A program made the translations under genes and the position numbers. A stretch of 64,000 bases of DNA from Corythucha ciliata. Taxonomy: Eukaryota > Arthropoda > Insecta > Hemiptera > Tingidae. Position 1 is the stretch's first letter, and each line of letters begins with the position of its first letter. The DNA lies in assembly GCA_038030265.1 (NCBI GenBank), contig CM075937.1:10044001-10108000 (forward strand), given 5' to 3'. This document shows, one piece after another, positions 1 to 11,959 of this stretch. Under the pieces are notes generated by a model, which was not told the origin of the DNA, did not search any database, and saw only the letters and a list, made by a program, of their open reading frames with translations.

Positions 1-2278
1 GAATAAATTATGGAAATCAACGCGAAAGTGTTGTATTTGGGCAAACCCCGCGGTTAAAGTTGAGAAAACACGCTATAATATTGACAAATAACAGCTTTCA
101 GGTTAAAATGGGACAAAAATGACCAATTCACAACTGAAATATGGCGTAAAATCACCCTTCGCGTACGCAAAAGGGAATAGGTTGCTGAATGGCCACAAAA
201 TTAGGACAAAACACTATTTCAAAGCTGAAATTGGCAAAAATCGCTAATTTGCAATTGGCAGAGTTTAAAGTTGTGAAAAAACGTTGATTCGCGGATACAA
301 AATGAAGAAAATCACTAATTCGCGGCAAAAATTGAAAAAATCACCAATTAGCGCAGCTAAAATTAAGAAAAAACGTTAATTTTCAGTTCAAATCGGGGAT
401 AAGTGCTAATTCTCAGTTAAAAATTGAAACAATTGCTAATTTGCAGCTTAAATTGAGTCAAACGCCAATTCTTGGCAAAAATTTGCAAAACTCGGTAGGT
501 TGTGCACGCGGTTTGGAAATGCTACCACGCTGCTAAAATTTAGAAAAAGCGAAAATTCGCCGCTAAAATTGAAAAACATCACTAATTCTCGAAAAAAATC
601 GAAATCGTTGTGAAATTTACAATTTAAAAATGATGATTTTTTGACAGAAATGGATGGATAGATGTAAATTTTTTGGTTTGAAAAAGGATTGAAAGAATAA
701 ATTTCATTTTTTAATTTAAATTCGCACCTTCTGAAGGCATTTTTGTGGCTTAAATTCAGAAAAATGGCAAATTCATGCATGGCTATAGTATAATGTTAAA
801 AAATACGCTAATTATCACGGCTAGAACTGAAATGATGCAATTTTCTACACCTATAAAAATTAGTTTTGCTAATGTGGTGGTAAAATGTGAAAAAACACTA
901 ATTTGCGGGTTATATTGAGAAAATAAAAGCTAATCAGCCTGGTCAAAATTAAGAGAAAGGTTAATTTTAAGCCTAAAAATGGAGACAATTGCTAATTTGC
1001 GGCTAAAAATGGAAAAGATCGCCAATTTATAGCTAAAATTGCGCAAACCGCCAATTTGTGGCTGAAATTGAGAAAATTCGCTAATTCACAGGTCTGAAAC
1101 GCTACGACGCGTCGCCGCTACAATTTTAAAAAAGCGCTAATTCGTGGTTGAAATTGAGAAAAATTCTAATTTGCGACAAAAACTGAATATACGCCAATTT
1201 GCGGATTCAGGAGGCAACTTTTGAGGCTGAAATTGAAAAAAAAAAAAAAAAAAAAACCGCCAATTTATGGCAATAGGCGAAGAAACCGCTAATTCGCGAG
1301 TAAACTGAGAAAAATCGCTCATGCATTGCGTATGGTGAACCAAAGAAATCCTAATTCGTGAAAAGTCACCCTATTTTGCGGCTAATATTGTGGAAAACAC
1401 TTAAGAAAAACGTTAATTTCCAGCTAAACCTGAGAAAAATGGTAATCCCCTGGTAAAAAAATTTTAAAAATCGGTAACATGCTGCTAAAATTGAGGAAAA
1501 CGCCAAAACTCTGAAACATCGCTCACGGGATAAAACCGATACTTTGCCGTTAAAGTTGAGTAAATGCGCAAATTCATGGCTATGGGAGGGGGGTGGGGCA
1601 AAACCGCTAATCTGCGGCTGAAATTGAGAAGAACGATACTTTTTCAGGCTGAAATTGAAAAAAAGCGCCCAATTCATGACAATAGGTGAAGAAACCGTTA
1701 ATTCGCGAGTAAACTGAGAAAAATCGCCCGCGCATTGCGTATGGTGAACCAAAAAAATCCTAATTTGTGAAAATTCCCCCTATTTTGCGGCTAATATTGA
1801 GGAAAACATTTAAGAAAAACGTTAATTTTCAGCTAAAACTGAGAGCAGTGCTAACCCTGGTAAGAACATTTTAAAAATCGGTAATATGCTGCTACAATTG
1901 AGGAAAACAGCAAAAACTCGTGGATAATTAAGAAACATCGCTCACGGGGGATAAAAACGCTACTTTGCTGCTAAAGTTGAGAAAATGCGCAAATTCATGG
2001 GTATGGGAGGGGGTGGGGCAAAACCGCTAATCTGCGGCTGAAATTGAGAAGAACGATACACTCGGCCAAAAAAGCGCTAATTTGCGGGTAGAGTCCAAAA
2101 ATCGCCCCTAACTGAGAGAATGAGGCTATGATGAGGCCAGCTAGATGTCCAGATTCAAAAGTGTGCTGGCTGGGTGGAATGATGACTAAAATGTGAAGTT
2201 ACCCTCCTCCCCTCACCACTACGTGATTTCAAACTGATCCCCCCCCCCACCCAGGACAAATTCCTACCTGCGCCACTG
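1..2278 (-). mobile_element. Family II array-bearing hAT-like element, cut by the window edge
   Basis: Read on the minus strand, this stretch is co-linear with 33,731 to about 35,470. Shared landmarks are the terminus (CAGTGGCG, a stretch ending AATTTGTCC, then a G run), a module ending in ATTCCACCC, and a non-array landmark near 600-720. Its 5' terminus (plus-strand CGCCACTG) is at 2,278, and the other end, about 365 bp more, lies off the window. The interior is ~30-bp A units. A 409-421-bp segment is duplicated in tandem (landmarks 1,271/1,680 and 1,581/2,002) but is single in the other copy. The target duplication cannot be checked because one end is missing. Confidence 0.7.
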
Positions 2279-2330
2279 TGTGTCTTTACTAAATTTGGGG
2301 CTAGTGGCGGGGGGGGGGGGGAGAGCGACA

Positions 2331-3380
2331 AAACCGTGAAGCGATTGGACTTGGGAAGGAAGATACGGATTCGAGTCAGTACGAGAGAGGAATTCAGGGT
2401 GCAAGAGGGAACCATGAATTGCTTCACGGATGGGTCTAAGTTGGAATCGGGGATGACAGGATCTGGGTTCTGGATACCGGAGTTTGAAGGCGGGGATTGT
2501 AGGCCCCTAGGAAAGTTGGCTACGGTTTTTCAGGCAGAGGTCGTGGCGATAAATGACTGTCCTGGAGCTAATTAGGAAGCATGTGAGGTTTAGGGAAGTG
2601 GTGATTTACGCGGACAGCCGCGCAGCCCTGGGGGCGGTGACCAGGCCGGTGGTAAAGTCGGCCTTGGTGGCGGACTGTCGGCGGAGCATCACAAGGCTAC
2701 AGGGAATGGGTAATGAAGTGACCCTCGCGTGGATCCCTGGTCACAGAAGGGATACGAGGGGAATGAGAAAGCTGACGAAATGGCGTAACAGGGGGACCTG
2801 AGCCGGTTATTGCGGTCTTCAAGACTGTGGGGAGAGCCCAGATGAAGGATTTGGCAGATAAAGAGGCCACCAGGAGTTGGAATAGCCTATCAGCCTGTCG
2901 GCAAGCGAAAGTGTGCATTCGGGAATGGGACAGGGAGGCGACGTTGCGGCTGCTATCATTAGGTAGAGGCAGCATGCGGAGAGTTGCTGTCCGCCGGGTG
3001 CTTGGGGAGAGTTGTAGGGATGTTTACAGGCCACTACACGCTACGTAAGCTCCTCTACGTGATGGGAATAGAGGCAGACCCGGTGTGTCGGGGCTGCGAG
3101 TTGGAAGAGGAATCGGCTATGCACTTTGTAGGGGAGTGCGAGTGGTATGCGGATACTCGTTTCCGCATTTTCGGGACAGATAGGTTGCCAGGCATCACAT
3201 TCTCGAGGGGGTCCGAGTCCTTCAGTTTGTGAATGCCGTAGACAGGTTTGCGGATCCGCATTAGGCCTTTCCGAGTCCGACCCTAAGGGCATGGCGTATG
3301 AGCCGGGAACGGCTTAAGCGCCTCGGGCTCGGCTAGACCGGGTGTGGGCCCACTGCATAATAATAATAATAATAATAATG
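2331..3380 (+). pseudogene. 3' end of a non-LTR retrotransposon (RNase H domain, zinc knuckle, TAA tail), dead
   Basis: This is the C-terminal part of a reverse-transcriptase polyprotein of the RNase H-bearing non-LTR group (I/R1/LOA-like). Visible in order are CFTDGSK (first catalytic Asp), ATVFQAEVVAI (Glu), VIYADSRAAL (Asp), WIPGHR, and GNEKADEMA (last Asp). After a gap come FTGHYTLRKLL and a Cys/His knuckle of the form CRGC...EEESAMHF...EC. The reading frame shifts near 2,550 and 2,748, stops at about 2,786, and shifts again near 3,000, so it cannot make a protein. A (TAA)n run at 3,358-3,379 is the 3' tail expected of I-type elements. Only the 3' third is present, consistent with 5'-truncated insertion. 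Clade assignment is by motif only. Confidence 0.88.
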
Positions 3381-3416
3381 GGGCCCCGGGCCCGGGATAT
3401 AACATTGAGGCCTCCG

Positions 3417-3960
3417 CAGGGGCGGTTTTATGGGGGGGGGGCTAAATTGCCGGAAATTGGGATTTGAAGGAGACGGATGCGGAGGTTTTTTGTTTGAAAA
3501 TCCGCGTAACTGGGGCTTTTAATAGCCAAAAGTGGGTTTTGAAAGAGCCACAAAAATTTGGTTTTCAAAGAGCGAAAATCCTCGAAATTAGGGTTTAAAG
3601 GAGCCAAGTTCACGAAATTGGGGATTTGAAAAATCTAAAGTTCGTGAAATTGGTTTTTGAAACAGCAAAACCAACAAAATTCGGGTTTATGAAAGAGCAA
3701 ACCCCGCACGACATCGGGGTTTGAACAAGAAGAATTCGCAAAATTTAGTTTTCTGAGAGTGAATGACCACGAAATTGGGATTTGGAAGAGCCAAACCAAC
3801 GAAATTTTGTTTTTGAGAGATAGAAAATCCTTAAAATTCGGATTTGAACGAGCGAAATCCGTAAAATTTGGTTTCGAGAGACCGAAACTTGGATTCAAAA
3901 TAGACTCAATTGCGATATTTCGTTTTTGAAAGAGTCAAACGCGCAGGACCTGTTTTGGAC
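3417..3960 (+). repeat. B-family minisatellite array starting at a hAT-like terminus
   Basis: The left edge reads CAGGGGCGG followed by a run of G, like the ends of the TSD-proven elements elsewhere in this window. The rest is ~30-bp B units: a core near GAAATTGGTTTTTGAA followed by GAGCCAAA and variants, head to tail, each several substitutions from its neighbours. No matching right end with the flank GGCCTCCG was found, so the full extent is unknown. At 3,960-4,240 I see only AT-rich sequence with long G and T runs. Confidence 0.65.
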
Positions 3961-4239
3961 CTGGTTTTTTGGTAGAATGTTCTGGATTCTAAGGTCATAT
4001 TCCAAGATTTTTTGCTCGAATCAAATTGCCAGCACTTCATTCGCTCAGATTCTTAAGCAGATATCAGACTCTGCAATATAAAATCCGAGTTTTGGGAAAC
4101 AGAGACCGTGCGCTTTCGGGTTATTTTGTTTACATAAGAAAATTAAGAAATTAGGCCAATGGGATAAGTCGTGGGGGGGGGGGTGAGCAATGGATCGGGG
4201 GGAGGGGGGGGGCTAATTGAGCAATTTGTCTCATTTTTT

Positions 4240-7200
4240 TTTTTTTTTTTTAAGCCACAAAATAACACTTTTTCTCGAGTTCAACTGCGAATGGTCGGTT
4301 TATCTCGCAATGTCAGCCAGGATTTAGCGCAGTTTCTCAGTTTCGCAGCCACGTGTTGGCGGGTTTTCACAGGCGTACATCCGCGAATTATCGTTCTTCC
4401 TCAAATATATCCACGAATCAGCGTGTATTCTTATAATGTTTGCCACTAAATAGCCCTTTTATTGTTATAGCCATAAATGATTTCAACATTTCAGCCGGGA
4501 ATTGTCGATTCGCGGCAAGATTAGCAGCGAATTGTCGATTCGCAGCAATGTTGGCCGCAAATTGGCAGGTTTTCGGAAATTTATCCGCGAATTAGGGTTT
4601 TATCTCAATTTTAGCAGTGCACTTGTCATCAATTTTAGTCGCACATTAGCGCTTTTTTCCCCCGCTCAGGCACTTGAATTAGAGCTTTTTCTGAATTTTA
4701 TTTTTGAATTGGCAGTTTATCACCATTTCAGCGGCGAATTATTTCTCAATTTCAGCCGATGATAACCACCGTTACTTCAATTTTAACCGCAAATTAGAGG
4801 ATTTTCTCGAATTATACACGAACCAGAGTTTTAATTGCATCTTATATAGCTGCGAACGAGCGCTTTATCTCAATTTTAGCCGGCAATATGGATCCAAAAA
4901 AATTAGCATTCTTCTCCTCAATTTTAGTCGTGACTTAGCGGTTTTTTTCCATTTTTTTAGCTGCGAATTGATGATTTGTCTTCGCTTTCTGCAAATGAGT
5001 AAGCACTTTTTCGCTATTTTAGCCGCGGGTATTATAGCGCTTTTTGAAACTTTTCGCAACGTAATTGTCCCACACGTGATGATCCCATTTGCTCAGCATC
5101 AGCCGCCAATCAACGATTTAAAACTTGAAAATCCTAATCTTTCATCTTTAAGCTTATTAACGTCTCAGGACCGTCCCCCCCCCCCCCGAACCGACTCATC
5201 ACTACATCCGTACGCAACTGATTCTAAAAGTTTTATGCAATAATTCATAAACAAGAAATATATTTTTAACGCTTCATTAAGGTCTGGATTTTTCTCGATT
5301 TTAGCCGCAAATGAACTATTTTTCTCAATTTTTGCCGCCAAATGGCGATTTTCTTATGTTCTGTCAGAAATTGAGGCTTTTTCTCTATTTTATTCACGAA
5401 GTTACCTTGACAACCTTGACAAACCGCATATTGTCGTGTTCTCAATGATTTTAGCCGCGAATTAGCTATTTTTCTCAATTTTAGCCGCCAATTAGCGATC
5501 TTTTATATATTTTCACTTCCTTGAGTTAGCACTTTTTCTCTATTCAATCCTCGAAGTTACCTAGACAAACCACAAATAGACGTTTACTCAATTTTAGGCG
5601 CGAATTAGCATTTTACTACCACGATTTAGCTATTTTTATCATTTTCAGCCGCATATTTGTGACATTTCCAATTTCTATCCGCGAACTAGCAATTAGTCTA
5701 CATTTCAGCCGCAAATTATTGATGTTTTTTTTAGCCGCGTATCAGCGGGTTTTCTACGCTTTACCCGCGAATCGGCGCTTTATCCAAGTTTCATAGGTAG
5801 TTAGCATTATTAGCCGCGATTTAGCGCGTTTTCTCATAGAAGCCGAGATTTTTCTCACTTTCATAGCAGAAGAATTAGCGCTTTATCTCACTTTTAGCCC
5901 TGTTAGCGGTTTTACACCACCAATTAACGATTTTCACCCCAATTTTGCCCGGGAAGTAGCATCGAAAAGCCTCGAATTAGCACTTTTTCACAGTTTTAGC
6001 CATGAATATTAGCGTTTTTTTTATTTTAGCCGCGTTATTGCCCAGCACATTTTTTAAAAGCAATTTCATTGGTGAATTATCATTGACCATTGATTGGTCA
6101 ATTTTAGCCACAAAGTAGCGATTTTTCTTAATTCTAGCTGTTAATCAGAGTTTGTTCTTTACGCGATTCTAGCTGCTAATGAATGATTTTACAAATTTTC
6201 ACCCGCGAATCAGCGCTTTTTCTCCATTTTAGCCCCCAAATTAGCGCCTTTTCTGAATTTCATCGGTGAATTTGCTATTTTTCTCCATTTTAGGTTCGAA
6301 TTAGCGACTTTTCTCAATTCTAGCCGTTATTAAGATCTTTCAGATCATTTTACACGTGAATTTGGAAAGTTTCTCTTATAGCCATTAATTGGCGTTTTTT
6401 CTCATTTTAAGCCTCGAATTAACAATTTGTGTGCAATTTTATCAATTTTAGACTCTGTGCCATGCGTACAGGCGCTGCGACGAATTGGTGTTTTCATAAT
6501 TTTAGCACCAATTAGCGCTTTTTCTTATAGAAGCCGAGATTTTTCCTCACTTTCATAGCAGAAGAATTAGCGCTGTATCTCACTTTTAGCCCTGTTAGCG
6601 TTTTTACACCACCAATCAACGATTTTCACCCCAATTTTGCTCGGAAGTAGCATCGAAAAGCCTCGAATTAGCACTTTTTCACAGTTTTAGCCATGAATAT
6701 TAGCGTTTTTTTTATTTTAGCCGCGTTATTGCCCAGCACATTTTTTAAAAGCAATTTCATTGGTGAATTATCATTGACCATTGATTGGTCAATTTTAGCC
6801 ACAAATTAGCGATTTTTCTTAATTTAGCTGTTAATCAGAGTTTGTTCTTTACGCGATTCTAGCTGCTAATGAGTGATTTTACAAAAGTTTCACCCGCGAA
6901 TCAGCGCTTTTTCTTCATTTTAGCCCCCAAATTAGCGCCTTTTCTGAATTTCATCGGTTTGAATTTGCTATTATAGAAGCCGAGATTTTCCTCACTTTCA
7001 TAGCAGAAGAATTAGCGCTGTATCTCACTTTTAGCCCTGTTAGCGTTTTTACACCACCAATCAACGATTTTCACCCCAATTTTGCTCGGGAAGTAGCATC
7101 GAAAAGCCTCGAATTAGCACTTTTTCACAGTTTTAGCCATGAATATTAGCGTTTTTTATTTTATTTTAGCCGCGTTGTTGCCCCGTAGAACAGCCCATTT

Positions 7201-8263
7201 TTTAAAAGCAATTTCATTGTTGAATTATTATTGACCATTGATTGGTCAATTTTAGCCACAAATTAGCGATTTTTCTTAATTCTAGCTGTTAATCAGAGTT
7301 TGTTCTTTACGCGATTCTAGCTGCTAATGAGTGATTTTCAAAGTTTCATCCGCGAATCAGCGCTTTTTCTCCATTTTAGCCACCAAATTAACGCCTTTTC
7401 TGAATTTCATCGGTGAATTTGCTATTTTTCTCCATTTTAGGTTCGAATTAGCGACTTTTCTCAATTCTAGCCGTTATTAAGATCTTTCAGATCATTTTAC
7501 ACGTGAATTTGGAAAGTTTCTCTTATAGCCATTAATTGGCGTTTTTTCTCATTTTAAGCCTCGAATTAACAATTTGTGTGCAATTTTATCAATTTTATCA
7601 ATTTTAGACTCTGTGCCATGCGTACAGGCGCTGCGACGAATTGGTGTTTTCATAATTTTAGCCTCCAATTAGCGCTTTTTCTACAGTTTATCCACGAAAC
7701 GAACGCTTTTTTTGCAATTTCATTGTGAATCATCGATTTTTCTTCATTTTAGCCCCGAATTATTGATTATTCACAATTTTATCTTTCGTGCTTTTACGTA
7801 TAGTTTTATCGGCAAAGTAACGCTTCAAGCTCAAGAATTTGCGACGTCCAGGATTTAGCCCTTTTTCATCATTTTGTGGCCGTCTCACTTTCCAGTACTT
7901 TTCATTGGCGCTTTTTTTCTCAATTTAAGCCTCGGACTTGCCTTCCTGTCGACATTGTGAATTATCGATTTTTCTCCATTTATAGCCACGAATTAGCGTT
8001 TTTCATCATTTTAGCCGCTAATTTCAGGCTCCGAATTAAAAATTGTCTTCATTTTAGCCGCAAATTACTGTTTTTTCTCTATTTTATTCACGATTTAGCG
8101 CTTTTACTTAATTTTATCCGAGAAATAGCGTTTTTACCTGGCGAATTAGCGATTTTCCTCAATTTTAGCAAGTTATTTAGGTAGCGTTTTTTTCTCCCGC
8201 GGATTAGCAATTTTTCTCAATTCCAGCCGTGAATTAAGTAGCCATTTTTCTCAATTTTAGCCC
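4240..8263 (-). repeat. Long A-family array, minus orientation, with a ~691-bp higher-order repeat
   Basis: About 4 kb of degenerate ~30-bp A units. On the plus strand the reverse complement is seen: CTCAATTTTAGCC, then GCGAATTAGCG, then a T run. A higher-order block beginning ATAGAAGCCGAG starts at 5,836, 6,527 and 6,973. The first and third copies are about 690-710 bp and the middle one is cut to 446 bp. A C-rich stretch followed by CGTACGCAACTG near 5,175-5,219 looks like a decayed element end. Long plus-strand frames here, such as one at 4,704-5,243, come from the repeat and are not genes. Confidence 0.85.
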
Positions 8264-10230
8264 AAGAGGTTTGTGGATCAACGCTAGGTCTTCCTCTTAC
8301 CTAGTTGGACCCTAAACTTACGGCATGAGCCCGTGTGATCGGTTTTGGAGCTTTGAGGGCTCTGCGAAACGGGGTTTTCTTTGAAATGGGACAAAATCAA
8401 TCAAAAAAAAAAGGGGGGGAGGGTGAACAGTGCGAGCAATAAATAAATATAAAAAAGGATCTGATTGCTCACGTGCGTTGAACCATTAGTGTAGATTATA
8501 CGAAATAAAAATGATTTAAAATGGGCTTCAACAAAAAATAACAAAAAAACGGAATATTTCTCGCCGCTATTTTCCCATTTCCCCTCCCCCAACCCATTCA
8601 CACTGCCTTCCCGTCACCCCTAGCCGTCACAGTCCTAAAAACCAACCGGTTCGACCCTCTAAAATGAAAAATGGTCATGTATACTCTCGTTTTCTAGTTA
8701 AAAGAGTAAAGAGGGATATAGGGAGAAAATGGGTGGTGGTATAGCGGTGGTGAGGGGGACAATTACACAACGATGGCGGTGCCAAAGAAATTCGCCAGCG
8801 TGGAAAATAACGAGAAAATACGCATTTATTTAAAAAAAAAAAAAATCATTCGGTATCGGAAATGGATTGTTTGCTTTAAACAATGGGTAAAACCGTCACG
8901 GTTTACTTGGAAGGAGGTGAAGGGAGAATGGGGTCGTGTGGTTTATACCCCCCCCCTCCACCATTATAGTGGTGGTGTTGGTTGTAGGGGTTATATGAGA
9001 GAGAATTGGAAATGGTTGATGGAGGGCCATGTGAGAGTGAGAGGGAGAGTGTGAAATAGCGGAGGTGGGAGTGGTAGAATTGAAGTCCTTCCTTTTATTT
9101 AAAATTTCCGCGAATAGTATCGATTGATTGGAGCCAATAGCTTTCCCGAGTCATCATCAACTTCCGAATGAAATTGATGAATTGACGTTGATTGAACAAA
9201 TACTTTTTAAATGGTTCCACCCCCAGCCAGTTGAGCGTTTAAAGAAAAATGTTCGCCAAAAACAAAAAAAAACAAAAAAAACACTCGAGAATTGTGTACT
9301 AAAAACAATTACCGGCTCATATCACGTGACCACCTCTGAAACCTTTTTACAAGCTCCCCTTCAGCAGCTACCGAACAGTTTCCTTTAAAATAAAAAAGTA
9401 AAAAAAAAAAGGACTCAGGAAACCAGGAGGCCACCGCGGCTTACGTGTGGGAGTCTTAAATGAGAGAGATTCTAAGGGAAATCATTCGTCCAAATGAAAG
9501 CGCATATGTGTGGGGGAAAAAATAATGTTTCACCCTTTAAAGACCTTCAGAAACGAACGGAGACTTTCACCCCATACACACGAGTAAATTATACGTATAC
9601 GGACGGTATAGACTTTGGACCGGTGCCCAACGTCCTTGCTCGGTCAAGCTACCGTTTGCACACAAAGGGAAGTTTCTCCACCCCATTTTTTTTCTCTCTC
9701 TCGCTTCTCGACCCTTCCCACTAGTCTTAAAGGGTCTCCAAACTAAAGGACGTATTCAAAACAGGCGAAAAAAGGGGGAGATTTTTTTTTTTGTCCTTCT
9801 TATTAAGAACACTACAAGACGCATGAACGATATAGAGAACAGGTTCCGTTCAAAGATTTCTTAAAAAACGTGACCCGAGACACAGGTGTTCCTTTCAATT
9901 CCCCCCCCCCTCACCACCATCAGAGGGTTGGGGAGGGATAAATAAAAGAACAGCCCCCCCCCCTTTTTAAGGTATACCGAGACAACGACAAAAAACTGAA
10001 GAAAAAGGACGTGAAAAGGGTAAGAATTGGGGGATTCGGTAGCTTCAGAGTGTCAGTACTTGAAGAGAATTAAGGGAGCAAACACGTGGAGAGAGCGTTG
10101 GAAACACTCGAGGTAAGTATTTTTCGATAAAATGCCTCCGGAGCGTCATGTTGAAACAACCCTTCACCCCATCCAACCTCACCCATCGACTAATTACGAC
10201 ATAGTTTGGCATAAATTTTAAGCTGATTAT
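8264..10230. other. Non-array spacer, no gene recognised
   Basis: Mostly unique AT-rich sequence with several homopolymer runs of A, C and G. Short frames (for example 8,773-9,054, 9,128-9,388 and 9,494-9,724) show no recognisable domain. A clean 5' splice signal (AG|GTAAGTAT) stands at 10,111-10,120, with a TCAGT initiator-like motif 58 bp upstream at 10,053. This could be a non-coding first exon on the plus strand, but nothing else supports it. Confidence 0.4.
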
Positions 10231-11900
10231 CGTGAGGTTGGCCCTTTCAAAAAACGTTTAAACCCCCAACTTCACGGGATTGGCTCGGTATAAAGTAAAA
10301 TTTGTTTTAAATTCTATACGCTTGGGTCTTGGGAGGGACTATGGGGCTAATTTTGTTTGTCTTTTTGCGCTAAAATGACAAATTTTGGCCTGATAATGGT
10401 CATGATAATTGGTATAATTTAACCGGCGAGTAATGAAACCAGGGCGAAACCCCCAAGATGTGCAGTTACATCCCTTTTAATTGCTGACCTGCACTTTTGA
10501 AAACATTACCCCAAGGGCTCATTGGACGGTTTTTACAATTTTGGGCCGTTTTTTTGGTTACAAATTTGAGTCAGACGTGGTCTATATGTCGAGTCTCTCA
10601 GACAATAGGTCAATGACGTACCAATTGCCCCTTGATGCAGGCAGCTCCTAAATTGTAATTTTAAGTGAGTCACGCTCGCGAAATTGATTTTATAAAAAAT
10701 CAGAACCCATGAAATTTGAATTTTGTGGAAACGCCACAGAACTGATTTTGTGATGACTCAAACCTTCAAAATCGACATTTCAAAGAAGTCAACACGCGAA
10801 AATCGTAATTTTAAACGACCAGAACCCGCGAAAATTGTTTTTAGAGGAGCCAAACCAGCAAAAATTGTTCTTTTCAAGGGCATTGAACCCACGAAATGTA
10901 TCTTTTCAAGAGCCTGGCCCTCGAAATCTGGTCCTTGAAAGGTATAGAAACCCAACAAACTTAATTATGAGGTCTCTAACCCACAACAATGACATTTTAA
11001 AGAGTTTAACACGTGAAATTCACTTTTTCAACAACCAAACCCCACGAAATTAGTTTTTTGAAAAGCCAAACCCAACAAAATCTGGTGTCTGGAGTGCGCC
11101 AAACTCACGAAATTGATTTTCTAAACATCCAGGCCCACAGAATTGGTTTCTTGTTGGTGCAGGAACTTCCACAAAATTAGTGACCCAATCCATCGTAATT
11201 GACTCTATACGAAGATCTGAACACGCGGAATTCGTTGTTTTTCTGTACAATTTGTTTCCTGAAAAATTGATTTTTTTGTTTTTTGAACGACTCAAAGTTG
11301 GTAAATTTGTCTTATTAAAAGTCAAACCCACGAGATTGGTTTTCTGAGTTAGCCCCCCCCCCCAATCGTCAGAATTGATTTTTTTAAAAAGAAGAACTTG
11401 CAAACTTGCAGTTTTTGAGTGAGCCACCACCGCGAGAATGTTTTTTTTTTTTGTTTTTTGTTTTCAGTGAATATGCATCACGAAATTTGGGTTTTCAATG
11501 ATTCGAGCCCGCGAAATTGGTTTTTGTTGAAGAGCCATAATAACAATTATGGGTTAAAATGGTCTTATTGAGAGCCAAATTCACGATATTGATTTTTAAA
11601 ACTGCTGAACCCCGTCAAATTCGTTTTATTTGAATAGCTTACCCGTGGCATTGGATTTTGAGGGAGTCAACCCTACGAGAATAGAGTTTTCAGTGACTGA
11701 ACCCCCGCGAAATAGGGGTTTTCAGTGATTCAAGCCCGCTAAATCGGTTTTTTTTTTAATAGCCCAATTCGAAATGATGGTTTTTACAACTAGTTAGGGC
11801 TGCCAGATTGATAGTGCTCATCGACCGGAGATTCGAGTTTGACCGTTTTGTGGTTAGAGTGTTTTGTCTTGGAAGCTTTCTGTGGTGAATTCATTTTGTG
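10230..11900 (+). repeat. B-family array, sparse at first, dense from about 10,680
   Basis: Units of about 30 bp carry the B core (ACGAAATTGGTTTT then a GAGCCAAACCC-like half). They are head to tail and strongly diverged. Short open frames on both strands here (10,723-11,053; 11,050-11,430) follow the repeat period and are not genes. C and T homopolymer runs interrupt the array near 11,350 and 11,440. Confidence 0.75.
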
Positions 11901-11959
11901 GTTAGAATGTCTTGTAATGTGAGCGTTTTTGTGATTAGGTGATAGGGTTTTAGAGATTT

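Noticed and set aside
4502..5243. Long plus-strand frames rich in NFSREL / LFLNFS, also at 29,131-29,598 and on the minus strand at 31,187-31,651
   Set aside because: The peptide repeats with the ~30-bp DNA unit (a multiple of three), changes frame along the array, and has no domain. These are translations of the minisatellite.
8641..8665. tRNA-like GGTTCGACCC string
   Set aside because: No cloverleaf stems or anticodon arm could be built around it. No tRNA or rRNA gene was found anywhere in the window.
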